This document shows positions 44,339-55,025 of a stretch of DNA of 64,000 nt, piece by piece. The first letter of the stretch is position 1; each line of letters opens with the position of its first letter. Position numbers and translations under genes: made by a program. This stretch comes from Bacillus sp. 03113 (GTDB lineage: Bacteria > Bacillota > Bacilli > Bacillales > Cytobacillaceae). The notes beneath the pieces were generated by a model. That model was given only the letters and a program-made list of their open reading frames with translations. It did no database searches and was not told the DNA's origin. The stretch covers positions 1 to 64,000 of the forward strand of contig NZ_VATK01000014.1 in assembly GCF_006546985.1 (NCBI RefSeq), written 5' to 3'.

Positions 44339-45445
44339 TTACGCTTTTAAGACGACAGCCTTTTCGTTAAGAAATTCTGTCATTATTTTAATGATGCCTT
44401 CATTTTGGCTTTGTGATCCTACTGTTACCCTTACAGATGTAGGAAATCCTAGGGCTTGCCCAGATCGAACAATATAGCCTTTTTCTAGTAGATATTGAAA
44501 CACTTCATTTCCATCCGTGTTGAAATCGATCAAAACAAAATTCGTTTGTGATGGCATGCAAGTCAGGCTATTTTTCTCACAAAATTGATAAAATTGTTCA
44601 AGACCTTTTCGGTTTTCTTCACGACAATATCGAACAAACTCTTGATCTTCTAATGCTTTCTCTGCAGCTAATAGAGCTGCAGTGTTCACATTAAAAGGCT
44701 CTCTAATGGGTTCAAGTGCACGAATGATCTCAGAACTTGCAACACCATAGCCTACTCGAAGACTTGCTAAACCATATATTTTAGAAAACGTTCTTAATAC
44801 GATCAAATTTGAAAATTCATTTAAAAGATCAATAGCGTCATAATAGTCATTGGCAACAACGTACTCATAATACGCCTCGTCTAAAACGACCAAAACATCA
44901 GATGGAACTTTTCTTAAAAAGGAAAGAATATCTTCCTTTGTAATATAAGTACCCGTAGGATTATTTGGACTGCAAAGCCACACAATCGCTGTTTCATGAT
45001 CAATAGCCTGAAGCATTTTATTTAGGTCATGCTCCCCATCCACAAGTGGTACTTCTCTAATTTCAGCCCCTTCAACAACGGCATTATGTCGATATTGAGG
45101 AAACGTTGGAGCAGGCATGACTGTATTCTTTCCTTGCTCAAGCATAGCTCTTGAAATCATTAAGATAATTTCATCAGAACCATTTCCAAAAATCAGTTGA
45201 TCTGGATTCACTTTTAAAGATTGTGCTAATGGGAAACGCAAATTACTTGCATAGCCATCTGGATAAATCGCTAGAGATTCAGTCATACTCTCTAATATTT
45301 TTTTTGCTTTCTTCGAGCACCCAAATGGATTTTCATTTGAAGCAAGCTTTACAATATCACTTAATCCGTATTCCTTTTTGACTGCATCTGTCGATTTTCC
45401 TGGTTGATATGCTGTTAAATGCAACAGCTGTTTCTTCCACTTCAT
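44339..45445 (-). CDS. hisC: Histidinol-phosphate/aromatic aminotransferase
   Basis: A 368-residue PLP enzyme of fold type I. The Schiff-base Lys is in RTFSKIYGLASLRVGYG. The pocket has PNNPTGTYI and DEAYYEY. In Bacilli this enzyme serves both histidine synthesis and tyrosine/phenylalanine transamination, consistent with its place before tyrA. Only 90 bp separate it from aroH, where B. subtilis carries trpEDCFBA. Confidence 0.95.
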   Translation of the reverse strand: MKWKKQLLHLTAYQPGKSTDAVKKEYGLSDIVKLASNENPFGCSKKAKKILESMTESLAIYPDGYASNLRFPLAQSLKVNPDQLIFGNGSDEIILMISRAMLEQGKNTVMPAPTFPQYRHNAVVEGAEIREVPLVDGEHDLNKMLQAIDHETAIVWLCSPNNPTGTYITKEDILSFLRKVPSDVLVVLDEAYYEYVVANDYYDAIDLLNEFSNLIVLRTFSKIYGLASLRVGYGVASSEIIRALEPIREPFNVNTAALLAAEKALEDQEFVRYCREENRKGLEQFYQFCEKNSLTCMPSQTNFVLIDFNTDGNEVFQYLLEKGYIVRSGQALGFPTSVRVTVGSQSQNEGIIKIMTEFLNEKAVVLKA

Positions 45446-45535
45446 TTTTTGTCCACCTCATTTTGGAGCATCCAACACCAGTATTTCTATTATTTATTAT
45501 AATCCTATGTGAAAATGAGTTAGCATATAGGGGTT

Positions 45536-45901
45536 CTATTCAGTAATTAAATCTGGCCTTAATACAGCTGCTCCTTCTAAATAAATATGCTCAATATCCA
45601 TTGGTGACATATCTGTATTAATATGGAACATTACACGGATGCATTTCTGTAAGGCAGATGGAACAGAAATTTCTTTCATACACATTACTGGAACAAAAGT
45701 CCATCCTTCCATTGACCGCAATACCTTTGCTGGAAATGCCGCATTTAAATCATCTGTTACTGAGATAAAAACGGAGGCGACTTGATCAGCTTCGATGCCA
45801 TTTTTAACAATGACCTCATTGATAAGTCTTTCTGTTGCTGAAGTCATTTCAGCTTCAGTATTTTCCTTTACTGTGATGGCTCCTCTCACACCTCTGATCA
45901 T
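45536..45901 (-). CDS. aroH: Chorismate mutase (AroH type)
   Basis: A 121-residue trimeric-type mutase converting chorismate to prephenate. N-terminal MIRGVRGAITV matches the family's active-site Arg region, and KCIRVMFHI carries the second conserved Arg. The ATG at 45901 follows GGAGGGGA and shares one base with the aroB stop (TGATG). Last gene of aroC-aroB-aroH. Confidence 0.95.
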   Translation of the reverse strand: MIRGVRGAITVKENTEAEMTSATERLINEVIVKNGIEADQVASVFISVTDDLNAAFPAKVLRSMEGWTFVPVMCMKEISVPSALQKCIRVMFHINTDMSPMDIEHIYLEGAAVLRPDLITE

Positions 45902-46989
45902 CAGCACTCCCCTCCATTCATAAACATTTCTAATTCTTTAATAACAAATTCTTCTTCTAACTCAACAATTGTTGGACGACCAACTTTTTCAAGTAGAACG
46001 AATCGCAGTTTTTGACCATAGGCTTTTTTATCTTGCTTCATACGATCAACTAAACGATTAATTTGTAAATGTTCTGGAACTTTAATATCATAACCTAGCT
46101 TCCGAAGCCAACGATTACATTCAACTAATTGGAAGGACAAGTCTGACACTTTTTGGCTGAGTCTTAAAGCGAAATGCATCCCAATGACAACCGCTTCTCC
46201 ATGTGTCATGTTTCCGTATCCCATCTCAGCCTCTATAGCATGACCAAGTGTATGACCGAAATTTAAAAATGCTCTAACTCCCGTTTCTTTTTCATCCTGA
46301 GCTACAATTTCCCCTTTTATTTCTATTCCTCTTGTCAAAATACTTATTAATGTTTCTTCAGGGATAGAATCAAGCGTAAGCAGGTTCAAGCGCATCCAAT
46401 CATAGAGAGCTTCGTCGCTAATTAATGCGTGCTTAATCGCTTCTGCAAAACCAGACCTTTTTTCATTGATCGGCAAGGATTTCAAAAAATCGATATGATA
46501 AAATACCGCTTCTGGTTGATAAAAAGCACCTATCATATTTTTTCCAGAGGGATGATTGATCGCAACCTTTCCCCCTACCGCACTATCATGAGCCAATATG
46601 GTTGTTGGAATTTGAATAAAAGGAATTCCCCGCATATATGTAGCCGCAACAAAGCCAGCTAAATCGCCAACAGCTCCTCCCCCAAGAGCAAGAATGACAG
46701 AATGGCGATCAAGCTTTTCTTGTAAGGAATAAGTTAAACATTGATAATACACATCAAATGTTTTGGCTAATTCTCCACTTGGAACAGTGTATGATACAGG
46801 ATGATAGGACGATACATATTTTAACAAAGTTGAAAGATGGAGCCTTTCAACCGTTTCATCTGTAATAATGAGCAGCTTTGTCAAAGATGGAAAATTCTCC
46901 TTAAGGAAAACATTTAAATGCTCAAGTGAATGAGAATCAACAAAAACCGGATAGCTTTTTGAGCCAGTTTCTATAGAAATGGCTTTCAT
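45901..46989 (-). CDS. aroB: 3-dehydroquinate synthase
   Basis: A 362-residue NAD-dependent enzyme forming 3-dehydroquinate. NAD-binding and metal-site blocks include LALGGGAVGDLAGFVA, FIQIPTTILAHDSAVGGK, and FGHTLGHAIE. Start codon shares one base with the aroC stop. A single base also links it to aroH, so the three are tightly coupled. Confidence 0.97.
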   Translation of the reverse strand: MKAISIETGSKSYPVFVDSHSLEHLNVFLKENFPSLTKLLIITDETVERLHLSTLLKYVSSYHPVSYTVPSGELAKTFDVYYQCLTYSLQEKLDRHSVILALGGGAVGDLAGFVAATYMRGIPFIQIPTTILAHDSAVGGKVAINHPSGKNMIGAFYQPEAVFYHIDFLKSLPINEKRSGFAEAIKHALISDEALYDWMRLNLLTLDSIPEETLISILTRGIEIKGEIVAQDEKETGVRAFLNFGHTLGHAIEAEMGYGNMTHGEAVVIGMHFALRLSQKVSDLSFQLVECNRWLRKLGYDIKVPEHLQINRLVDRMKQDKKAYGQKLRFVLLEKVGRPTIVELEEEFVIKELEMFMNGGEC

Positions 46990-48161
46990 TAGAATTCCCT
47001 CGCATATGCTCTTTGCTCTTCAACCGCCGCTTTTAATGTCTCAAATCGATCGGAAGAAAACTGCTCGACAATAGCACTTGCCAGCTCCCAAGCAACGACA
47101 CTTTCTGCTACAACCGCTGCTGCTGGAACCGCACAGCTATCAGATCTTTCAATGCTTGCAGCGAATGGCTCTTTTGATTCAATATCAACGCTTTGTAATG
47201 GCTTATAAAGCGTTGGAATTGGCTTCATAACTCCTCTTACAACAATCGGCATTCCAGTTGTCATTCCACCTTCGAAACCACCAAGACGATTCGTTTTACG
47301 CGTATAACCTTTTTCTTTATCCCAAATGATTTCATCATGAACTTGACTTCCAGGAATATGTGCAGCATCAAATCCAATTCCAATTTCAACGCCTTTGAAA
47401 GCATTAATACTCACTATAGCTCCAGCAAGCTTTGCATCAAGCTTACGGTCATAATGGACATAGCTGCCTACTCCAACTGGCATTCCTTCAACAATAACTT
47501 CAACAATTCCGCCAATCGAATCTCCATTTTCTTTTGCTTGATCTATGGCATTCATCATTTTTTGTTCAGCTTCTTTATCAAGACAGCGAACAGGTGAGTT
47601 TTCAGTTATTTCTTTTAAGCTTTGAATGGAATCATATGTACGAACAGCTGACTTCACGCCGCCAATTTCAATCACGTGAGAAGCTACTTCAATTCCTAGC
47701 AATGATAATAATTTCTTCGCTACAGCTCCGGCTGCAACTCTTACAGTTGTTTCTCTTGCAGAAGATCTTTCAAGTACGTTTCTCATATCTCTATGACCAT
47801 ACTTAATCGCTCCATTTAAATCTGCATGCCCAGGACGAGGACGTGAAATTTTTCTTTTTACCTCTGCTTCTTCTTCAGAAGAAATAGGGTCTTGTCCCAT
47901 GATTTTTGTCCAGTGCTTCCAATCATTATTATGGACAACAAGAGCAACTGGAGACCCAAGAGTATATCCGTGACGAACCCCTCCGACTATTTCTGCCTGG
48001 TCTTTCTCAATTTGCATTCTTCTTCCTCTGCCATGACCCTTTTGCCTTCTTGCAAGATCTTCATTAATATCTGACGCAAGAATAGGCATTCCAGCTGGCA
48101 GTCCTTCAATAATTGTGGTTAGTTGGGGGCCGTGTGACTCCCCTGATGTTAAGTATCTCAT
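46989..48161 (-). CDS. aroC: Chorismate synthase
   Basis: A 390-residue FMN-dependent enzyme making chorismate from EPSP. Signatures are SGESHGPQL at the N-terminus, [23 protein letters not shown]-like [20 protein letters not shown], and the late [16 protein letters not shown] 48161 follows GGGGGAAAGG; the frame upstream to 48182 is not needed. It is called aroF in B. subtilis. Confidence 0.97.
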   Translation of the reverse strand: MRYLTSGESHGPQLTTIIEGLPAGMPILASDINEDLARRQKGHGRGRRMQIEKDQAEIVGGVRHGYTLGSPVALVVHNNDWKHWTKIMGQDPISSEEEAEVKRKISRPRPGHADLNGAIKYGHRDMRNVLERSSARETTVRVAAGAVAKKLLSLLGIEVASHVIEIGGVKSAVRTYDSIQSLKEITENSPVRCLDKEAEQKMMNAIDQAKENGDSIGGIVEVIVEGMPVGVGSYVHYDRKLDAKLAGAIVSINAFKGVEIGIGFDAAHIPGSQVHDEIIWDKEKGYTRKTNRLGGFEGGMTTGMPIVVRGVMKPIPTLYKPLQSVDIESKEPFAASIERSDSCAVPAAAVVAESVVAWELASAIVEQFSSDRFETLKAAVEEQRAYAREF

Positions 48162-48360
48162 AAAAATCCTTTCCCCCTTCAACTCGTTAAAGGAAATAAA
48201 TATGTTTCAATATATCATACGTTTCATCATAAAAATAGTAAAAGAAATAAAAAAAATAAATTAAAGCATAAAAAAATACACGAACGAAGTCATTTTAACA
48301 TGGAATAGCTTTTAAAAACAAAAGAAATTTAAAAGTGCTTAAAAACAGATTTATTATTTT

Positions 48361-48584
48361 GGCTGTTTTCGTATAGATTGTTGCTTTTAAACACGCAGCC
48401 TGCATATACTTCGCTTTCCGTGGGCGAGCGTCAAGCTTCCTCGTCGCATTCGCTTCTGTGGGGTCTCTCTGCGGGGTCTCGCCTTTCTCGCATTCCCACA
48501 GGAGTCTACGTGTTTGCAGGCTGCTCCAAAACGTTTCTCCCAATGTTTTTTATGTCAAAAGCAACAAACTTTGAGAAAACAGCC
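48361..48584 (+). mobile_element. MITE copy 3 (224 bp)
   Basis: Same ends as the copies at 15311 and 32091 (GGCTGTTTTCG to GAGAAAACAGCC). The flanking perfect 8-bp direct repeat is ATTATTTT (48353-48360 and 48585-48592). It is 12-14 bp longer than the others owing to a local duplication of GGGGTCTC. The right-hand duplication contains the cheR stop codon. Confidence 0.87.
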
Positions 48585-48585
48585 A

Positions 48586-49359
<774 letters not shown>

Positions 49360-49530
49360 TTATGTTCTCCCCTTGACCCCATAAATTTAATCACATATCT
49401 CTAGTATATCGAATTTTAAAAGTTTATGGATAGTCTTTTATCAAACCGAATTTTATGGTAGATTTATTTTTTACTCGTTCCATTTGTGTAAAACTATTAT
49501 CATAGATCTTAGAGCTTTTTACATTTCGAT

Positions 49531-49682
49531 TAGAAAAGCGTAAGCGCCCTTGGTCATCGACGTAAAGTGCTGGACTGAATCGAGTGAGATATAGGAAACA
49601 CGAAGAGCGCAAGCGTCAATGCTGACTTATCGTAGACGAGGTGAGGGAAGCACTTCTAGTCGATAGAGTGCTGGAGCTAGAC
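49531..49682 (+). repeat. Modular hairpin repeat copy
   Basis: It begins TAGAAAAGCGTAAGCGCC and ends GTGCTGGAGCTAGACAG. Its inner module (ATCGACGTAAAGTGCTGG...CTTATCGTAGACGAGG) matches, in reverse, the copy at 57487 and part of the copy at 1064. A 62-codon open frame through it is not a gene. Confidence 0.85.
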
Positions 49683-49720
49683 AGTAATCTAACTTCAGAT
49701 ATAAATTCTGATTATACAAG

Positions 49721-49761
49721 AAAAAAGAGGATGAACCAATGAATGACTGGCATCCTCTTAA
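49721..49761 (-). terminator. Terminator of ndk
   Basis: On the minus strand AAGAGGATG and CATCCTCTTTTTTC arms flank a loop of about 18 bases, 60 bp past ndk. Confidence 0.82.
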
Positions 49762-49820
49762 TACATTTGTATTTTTTATCAGAGTCTTGAAAACAATTAA
49801 GCATTCACATCAATCTTCTT

Positions 49821-50267
49821 TTATTCAACCCATTGTTGGATAGCTTTATTGTATTCTACTATCTCTTCAGGTTTAAAGAAAAGCCCTATTTCCCTTTTTG
49901 CGCTTTCAGGTGAATCAGAACCATGGATTACATTTTTATTCATAATTACAGCGTAATCTCCGCGAATAGTTCCAACTGCAGCATCTTTTGGATTGGTTGC
50001 ACCCATCATTTGGCGAGCAGTTGCAATGACTTGATTTCCTTCCCACACCATGGCAAATACGGGACCTGAGGTAATGAAATGAACTAAATCATTAAAAAAC
50101 GGCTTTCCCTTATGCTCAGCGTAATGTTGTTCTGCCAATTCCATCGAGATGACCATTAATTTTGCTCCGCAAAGCTTGTACCCTTTCGATTCAAAGCGTG
50201 AAACAATTTCCCCTACTAAATTTCGTTGTACACCATCAGGTTTAACCATTAGAAACGTTTTCTCCAT
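49821..50267 (-). CDS. ndk: Nucleoside diphosphate kinase
   Basis: A 148-residue enzyme that moves the gamma-phosphate between NTPs and NDPs. It shows [15 protein letters not shown] and the catalytic His in [19 protein letters not shown] 50267 follows AGGAGTGG. The tandem repeat array begins 15 bp upstream of the start, so its leader and promoter lie in or beyond repeats. Same position as in B. subtilis. Confidence 0.97.
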   Translation of the reverse strand: MEKTFLMVKPDGVQRNLVGEIVSRFESKGYKLCGAKLMVISMELAEQHYAEHKGKPFFNDLVHFITSGPVFAMVWEGNQVIATARQMMGATNPKDAAVGTIRGDYAVIMNKNVIHGSDSPESAKREIGLFFKPEEIVEYNKAIQQWVE

Positions 50268-50281
50268 GAATTCCACTCCTA

Positions 50282-50700
50282 ATAAGAAATGCGGAGGCAC
50301 CTTGTCCAGCCCTGAAGAAAAATGTTCCTTTGGCTCATAAAGCGCTTTTTGCTTTAAGAGACAAAGGGTTATTTTTCACAAGGGCTAGGTGCCAGAGCTA
50401 GACAATAAGAAATGCGTAAGCGCCTTGATCAGCCCTGAAGAAAAATGTTCTCATGACTCAAAAAGTGTTTTTTACTTTTAGAGACATGAGGTTATTTTTC
50501 ACAAGGGCTAGGCGCTGAAGCTGGACAATAAGAAATGCGTAAGCGCCTTGATCAGCCCTGAAGAAAAATGTTCTCATGACTCAAAAAGTGTTTTTTACTT
50601 TTAGAGGCATGAGGTTATTTTTCACAAGGGCTAGGCGCTGAAGCTGGACAATAAGAAATGCGGCCGTTTAAGAGCGCCACGTCCTGTACGTCGGAAAACC
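50282..50700 (+). repeat. Tandem array of the modular hairpin repeat
   Basis: Units start AATAAGAAATGCG at 50282, 50404, 50527 and 50650 (partial, and then diverging into GGCCGTTTAAGAGCGCCACG), a period of 122-123 bp. Units b and c differ by only about one base in their inner module; unit a differs in its inner module (TTTGGCTCATAAAGCGC). Each unit can fold into a long hairpin. The array occupies nearly the whole hepT-ndk gap. Confidence 0.92.
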
Positions 50701-50761
50701 CCCACTGTTTGAAGTTTCACTTTATGAAAATGTTAACATTTATTAAAAATTTTGGCAACGC

Positions 50762-51724
50762 TTAAAAAGTTCTTTTCCCTATGTATTTTGCTATATCCCT
50801 TAACGCTTTTCTTGCTTTATTATCAGGGAGCTCTTCTAATATAGACAAAGCTTTATGCAAATAACGTTCACTAACTTTATAGGAACGTTCAATAGCATCC
50901 GTACTTTTAATCGAAGCAATGATCGAGTCTACTTCATTTTGTTCCATATGTTCATGAACTTTTACTATTTGTGATCGAACTTCTTTCGTTTCCATGGCAA
51001 ATAGAACAGGCAGGGTGACGTTCCCTTGAAGCAAGTCTCCGCCTGCAGGCTTTCCTAGTTGCTTTTCTGTTCCTACAAAATCAAGGATATCATCAATGAT
51101 TTGGTAAGACATTCCAATATAGTAGCCATATTGATAAAGCTTTTGATGTATAGAACAAGGAGCATTTGCAGCAATTGCACCTAATTGACAACTAACAGCA
51201 ATGAGAGATGCCGTTTTCCTTTTAATTCTGCGCAAATAGTCCTTTAAGTGTTGATCAAAACGGAACTTATCTTTTATTTGTTCAATTTCCCCTATACACA
51301 ATTCAACGATCGTATTCGCTAAAATTCTATGTGCGTCTATTTTTTCAATATGCGTCATCAGTTCCAGCGAGCGCGCAAAAATATAATCACCTGTATACAT
51401 AGCAACACGATTATCCCATTTCACTTTGACTGTCGGCTTTCCACGTCGCACCTCTGCATCATCAATGACATCATCATGAACGAGGGAAGCCATATGTATC
51501 AATTCAAGTGATACAGCAACTTTTTTTATTTTCTGAATATCATAATCACCAAACTTACCTGCAAGCAAAACAAAAACAGGCCGTATTCTTTTTCCACCTG
51601 CTTGCAAAAGCTCCAAGGAGGCCTGACGTAACAAAGGAGACTCTGCATTTACAGTCTCCTCTAAAGCTTGTTCAATCAACGTTAAATCTGAATTCAAAAA
51701 CGAATAGATCATTGATAATTTCAT
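50762..51724 (-). CDS. hepT: Heptaprenyl diphosphate synthase catalytic subunit (component II)
   Basis: 320 residues, the prenyltransferase half of the two-component synthase for the menaquinone side chain. The first Asp-rich motif is VHDDVIDDAE and the second IIDDILDF; GGKRIRPV binds pyrophosphate. ATG 51724 follows AGGTGG; the GTG at 51736 is inside that site. The partner is HepS at 52508. Confidence 0.95.
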   Translation of the reverse strand: MKLSMIYSFLNSDLTLIEQALEETVNAESPLLRQASLELLQAGGKRIRPVFVLLAGKFGDYDIQKIKKVAVSLELIHMASLVHDDVIDDAEVRRGKPTVKVKWDNRVAMYTGDYIFARSLELMTHIEKIDAHRILANTIVELCIGEIEQIKDKFRFDQHLKDYLRRIKRKTASLIAVSCQLGAIAANAPCSIHQKLYQYGYYIGMSYQIIDDILDFVGTEKQLGKPAGGDLLQGNVTLPVLFAMETKEVRSQIVKVHEHMEQNEVDSIIASIKSTDAIERSYKVSERYLHKALSILEELPDNKARKALRDIAKYIGKRTF

Positions 51725-51794
51725 GTCTATTTCCACCTAGCTTTAATATCTACACACTAAGTTTTGTTTCACTTTAGTATACAGAATGTATAGT

Positions 51795-52502
51795 TTAATT
51801 TTGCTTGTATCCGATATGAACTGCAGCCACTCCACCGTTATATGGTTTAAAGCGAACATCTGCAATTCCGGCTGCAGCAAATAAATTAGCAAGTTCTTTC
51901 ATCCCCGGGAAGTCCTTTGCTGACTCTTGAAGCCATGAATATTCTTTATAGCTTCGCGCGAAGAATTTTCCAAAAAAAGGCATGATATGTCGGAAATATA
52001 TATAATAAATCTTCTTATAAATAAAATTAGTAGGCTGTGATGTCTCTAAGCATACAATCATACCACCTGGTTTCACTACTCGATGCATTTCTTTTAAAAC
52101 CTTAACATAATCAGGGACATTTCGAAGGCCAAAACCGATTGTTACGTAATCAAAGCTATTATCTGAAAAAGGGAGTTCCATTGCATTTCCATGCACAAGA
52201 TGAACATTCTTCATTAATAGCTGTTCCACCTTTTTCTCGCCAATTTTTAGCATGTTTTTACTAAAATCTAGACCATGAACCTCTCCTATTGGTCCAACTG
52301 CTTCTGCAAGAGCAATCGTCCAATCAGCTGTCCCGCAGCAAACATCTAATGCAGTTGAACCTGGTTTCACATTCATTTGCTTCATAGCGTCTTTTCGCCA
52401 TCTTTTATGTTGCCTAAAGCTTATAAGAGAGTTCATTTGATCATAACGCTTATATATTTTTTCAAAAACATGATGAACTCGTTCTTCTTTCGATTGTTGC
52501 AT
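51795..52502 (-). CDS. menG: Demethylmenaquinone methyltransferase
   Basis: 235 residues, SAM-dependent, doing the last step of menaquinone synthesis. The SAM site is [16 protein letters not shown] (motif I), with [21 protein letters not shown] and the UbiE-signature [15 protein letters not shown]. It sits between hepS and hepT, all three needed for menaquinone, which the qcrABC complex oxidises. Confidence 0.96.
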   Translation of the reverse strand: MQQSKEERVHHVFEKIYKRYDQMNSLISFRQHKRWRKDAMKQMNVKPGSTALDVCCGTADWTIALAEAVGPIGEVHGLDFSKNMLKIGEKKVEQLLMKNVHLVHGNAMELPFSDNSFDYVTIGFGLRNVPDYVKVLKEMHRVVKPGGMIVCLETSQPTNFIYKKIYYIYFRHIMPFFGKFFARSYKEYSWLQESAKDFPGMKELANLFAAAGIADVRFKPYNGGVAAVHIGYKQN

Positions 52503-52507
52503 ATTAC

Positions 52508-53329
52508 CTATCCTTCTTCCACAAATGATTTGGTCATTGGTTGATGTTGGTTAATGATCGAGAAAATCCGATCCCCCATTCTCTCCCGAATATATGGCAG
52601 CTTTTTCAGTCCATTTTCAATCATAAGCTTTGCAAAATCGATATAATGGTCACAAATAGTCATTAATTTTTTTTTCTGATCAAAGGTTAATTCTTTCACC
52701 TTATAATCACTCTTTGAGAATGACAATTTCTTTAAAGCTTCAAATACAACTGAAGTTCCTGTATGTATGAATTGATTTTTTTCCTCAATTAATCTTTTTA
52801 CAAATAGTAGATTAAAAATGACATCGTTCCATTCACACAAATGAAAATAATCAGTTAATCTTTCAAAAAGAGAAGATTCAATCATTTTCACACTATTCAT
52901 TAATTCTTCCAATTCGTTTGGTACTTTTCTATAAAGTGCGATCTTATGCTCGTTTACATTTTTAATGCCCTCAGCTAATGTTCGAATCATTAAGATATCA
53001 TCCACTTCTGCAAGTGATTTGTAATATAAACCACTATAATAGTCTCCAGCAAGAACGGTTAGCTGTCTAGTTTTCATGCTGGACTCATTCAATTTAGAGT
53101 TTGTAACAATCTCATGGGTATCAAGGGCAATTTGTATCAGCATTGTGGTTAAAGCATAGTTATGAATTTTACTTTCTGGTAAATTGGCATGCTCCATAAG
53201 CAGAACAAGCATTAATAATTTGTCTTCGTCAATGACTGGAGAATCAATATATTGGAGTAAATACGGGTGCAAGATTTTTCCCTCTATTTTCTCTTTTATG
53301 TTATCGATGCAATTGTAAATATCTTGCAT
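52508..53329 (-). CDS. hepS: Heptaprenyl diphosphate synthase component I
   Basis: A 273-residue non-catalytic subunit, helical and rich in Leu and Ile, matching HepS in length and position. It has no DDxxD motif. ATG 53329 follows AAGGGTG; open frame upstream to 53371 has no ribosome binding site. It associates with HepT to set chain length. In B. subtilis mtrB separates folE from hepS; here it is absent. Confidence 0.9.
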   Translation of the reverse strand: MQDIYNCIDNIKEKIEGKILHPYLLQYIDSPVIDEDKLLMLVLLMEHANLPESKIHNYALTTMLIQIALDTHEIVTNSKLNESSMKTRQLTVLAGDYYSGLYYKSLAEVDDILMIRTLAEGIKNVNEHKIALYRKVPNELEELMNSVKMIESSLFERLTDYFHLCEWNDVIFNLLFVKRLIEEKNQFIHTGTSVVFEALKKLSFSKSDYKVKELTFDQKKKLMTICDHYIDFAKLMIENGLKKLPYIRERMGDRIFSIINQHQPMTKSFVEEG

Positions 53330-53420
53330 ATTTATCACCCTTGTTCCACAAAGATTTCTCATGTTATGCATTTTGTTTTATATTATGTATTAAGCTTCCC
53401 CTTTAAATAAGGCATTCAAC

Positions 53421-53429
53421 ATTATAACA
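53421..53429 (-). promoter_or_regulatory. Extended -10 promoter of hepS operon
   Basis: On the minus strand TGTTATAAT is a full extended -10 box, about 95 bp before hepS. No good -35 is seen. It lets hepS-menG-hepT be transcribed separately from folE. Confidence 0.5.
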
Positions 53430-53507
53430 TATTGAACAAATATAATCATATTAGCATGTATTTCTAATAATTAAGCCCTTGATCTTTTCTTTGCTAAAAG
53501 AAGATTA

Positions 53508-53535
53508 TTCAGATGGAGATGACTCTCCATCTGAA
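53508..53535 (-). terminator. Hairpin terminator after folE
   Basis: TTCAGATGGAG and CTCCATCTGAA form an 11-bp stem with a six-base loop. On the minus strand TAATCTTCTTTT follows. It lies where mtrB sits in B. subtilis. Confidence 0.65.
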
Positions 53536-53569
53536 GTATTTGATTAATATATCCCTTAAAACAAAGTCA

Positions 53570-54133
53570 TTATTTTATGAGAGAAAGGATTTCTGCGCGT
53601 GCTTTAGAATCTTCTTTGTATAATCCGCGCACGGCTGTGGTAACGGTTTTAGCCCCAGGCTTTTTTACACCACGCATGGTCATACACATATGCTCTGCTT
53701 CAATTACAACCATTACTCCATGCGGCTCAAGCTTATCCTGTATAGCATCTGCAATTGTGGCTGTAATACGTTCTTGTAGCTGTGGTCTTCTTGCTACTGC
53801 TTCAACCGCACGAGCTAGCTTACTTAACCCCGTAATTTTTCCATTTCTAGGATTATATGCAACGTGTGCTTTCCCAAAAAACGGTACTAAATGATGTTCG
53901 CACATTGAGAAGAATGGGATATCCTTCACTAAAACGAGCTCTTCATGGTCTTCGCCAAATACCGTTTCAAAATATTCTTTTGGATCATCATTTAAACCTG
54001 AAAAAACCTCAGCATACATTTTCGCTACTCTCTTTGGAGTATCTAATAAGCCCTCACGATTAGGATTTTCCCCAATCGCCTCTATAATTAATCGCACAGC
54101 ATCTTCGATCTGAGCGAGGTTTACATTTGACAT
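53570..54133 (-). CDS. folE: GTP cyclohydrolase I
   Basis: 187 residues, converting GTP to dihydroneopterin triphosphate for folate (mtrA in B. subtilis). Zinc ligands are in [19 protein letters not shown] and in [12 protein letters not shown], with the conserved RPQLQERIT. It follows hbs after a terminator. TRAP-encoding mtrB, normally the next gene, is absent. Confidence 0.97.
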   Translation of the reverse strand: MSNVNLAQIEDAVRLIIEAIGENPNREGLLDTPKRVAKMYAEVFSGLNDDPKEYFETVFGEDHEELVLVKDIPFFSMCEHHLVPFFGKAHVAYNPRNGKITGLSKLARAVEAVARRPQLQERITATIADAIQDKLEPHGVMVVIEAEHMCMTMRGVKKPGAKTVTTAVRGLYKEDSKARAEILSLIK

Positions 54134-54298
54134 CTTTCTTCCTCCTAAACACTCTATCTGTCTATTATAACATTTTCATATTTGCATATTCATTTTATTT
54201 ATATTGAAAGCGAGGTTAAAATAACCCATTTACTTTTCTGAAAGTTAATATAAACCTGCTGTTTTTAGTTTTGAGTGAAATCGCTTTTTTATAAGATA

Positions 54299-54332
54299 AT
54301 GAAAAAAAACCGCGATAATCGCGGTTTTTTTC
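54299..54332. terminator. Bidirectional terminator after hbs
   Basis: AAAAAAACCGCGAT and ATCGCGGTTTTTTT form an essentially perfect palindrome 30 bp past the hbs stop codon. Confidence 0.93.
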
Positions 54333-54360
54333 ATTTACAAGAGTATGACACTGTATGTAA

Positions 54361-54633
54361 TTACTTAACTGCGTCTTTCAATGCTTTTCCTGGTTTGAAA
54401 GCAGGAACTTTACTTGCTGCGATTTCAATTTCTTCACCAGTTTGAGGATTACGTCCTTTACGAGCTGCACGCTCACGTACCTCGAAGTTTCCAAAACCAA
54501 TCAATTGGATTTTGTCACCATCTTTTAAAGCATTTAAAATTGTATCAAAAACAGCATCTACTGCTTTAGTAGCGTCTTTTTTAGAAAGCTCACTTGCTTC
54601 AGAAACTGCATTAATTAATTCTGTCTTGTTCAT
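54361..54633 (-). CDS. hbs: DNA-binding protein HU
   Basis: 90 residues, the nucleoid-compacting HU homodimer. [20 protein letters not shown] starts it. The beta-arm region contains [23 protein letters not shown] lies six bases before ATG 54633. It has a strong sigma-A promoter and a long AT-rich leader. Located between spoIVA and folE as in B. subtilis. Confidence 0.97.
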   Translation of the reverse strand: MNKTELINAVSEASELSKKDATKAVDAVFDTILNALKDGDKIQLIGFGNFEVRERAARKGRNPQTGEEIEIAASKVPAFKPGKALKDAVK

Positions 54634-54753
54634 GCCTTTCACCTCCTCCCAAAATTTCAATCATCCTTTAAAAATAAGAACTCTTATCTTCATTTGTAAA
54701 CAAATTTACTGAATTCTATACTTCTTAACGTGTTTTTGTTTGAACACGCTCTA

Positions 54754-54782
54754 ATATTAAAACAAGAAAGAAAAGATTTCAA
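54754..54782 (-). promoter_or_regulatory. Sigma-A promoter of hbs
   Basis: On the minus strand TTGAAA (54777-54782) and TAATAT (54754-54759) are 17 bp apart, about 120 bp before hbs. An ACACG/CGTGT hairpin lies in the leader. Between 54783 and 54996 nothing else was recognised. Confidence 0.72.
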
Positions 54783-54996
54783 TGTTTTTTAACTAATAAT
54801 CCTTTATTTATAAGGGTTACAGGCAGTTGCATGGTTAAGTCTGATAAAAGATTATCATAATCAATTCAGCATATCAAGGAAATTTCGTGTTTTATTGGCA
54901 AACTTTTCTTCAATGGGGTATTTTGCACCCTTTTTCTTGAATATATTGAAAAATTATAGTATTTTGTTAACAATATTCTTTAACAAAGCTAACAGC

Positions 54997-55023
54997 AAAA
55001 AGGACTCTTATACAGAGCCCTTC
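54997..55023 (-). terminator. Terminator of spoIVA
   Basis: AAGGGCTCT and AGAGTCCTTTTTG arms with a five-base loop, immediately after the spoIVA stop codon on the minus strand. Confidence 0.8.
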
Positions 55024-55025
55024 TT

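Noticed and set aside
49424-49612. 62-residue minus-strand frame after cheR
   Set aside because: It lies across an interspersed repeat copy; the apparent protein comes from repeat DNA.
50282-50700. Tandem repeats as a possible CRISPR array
   Set aside because: Units are 123 bp with no unique spacers, and there are no cas genes.
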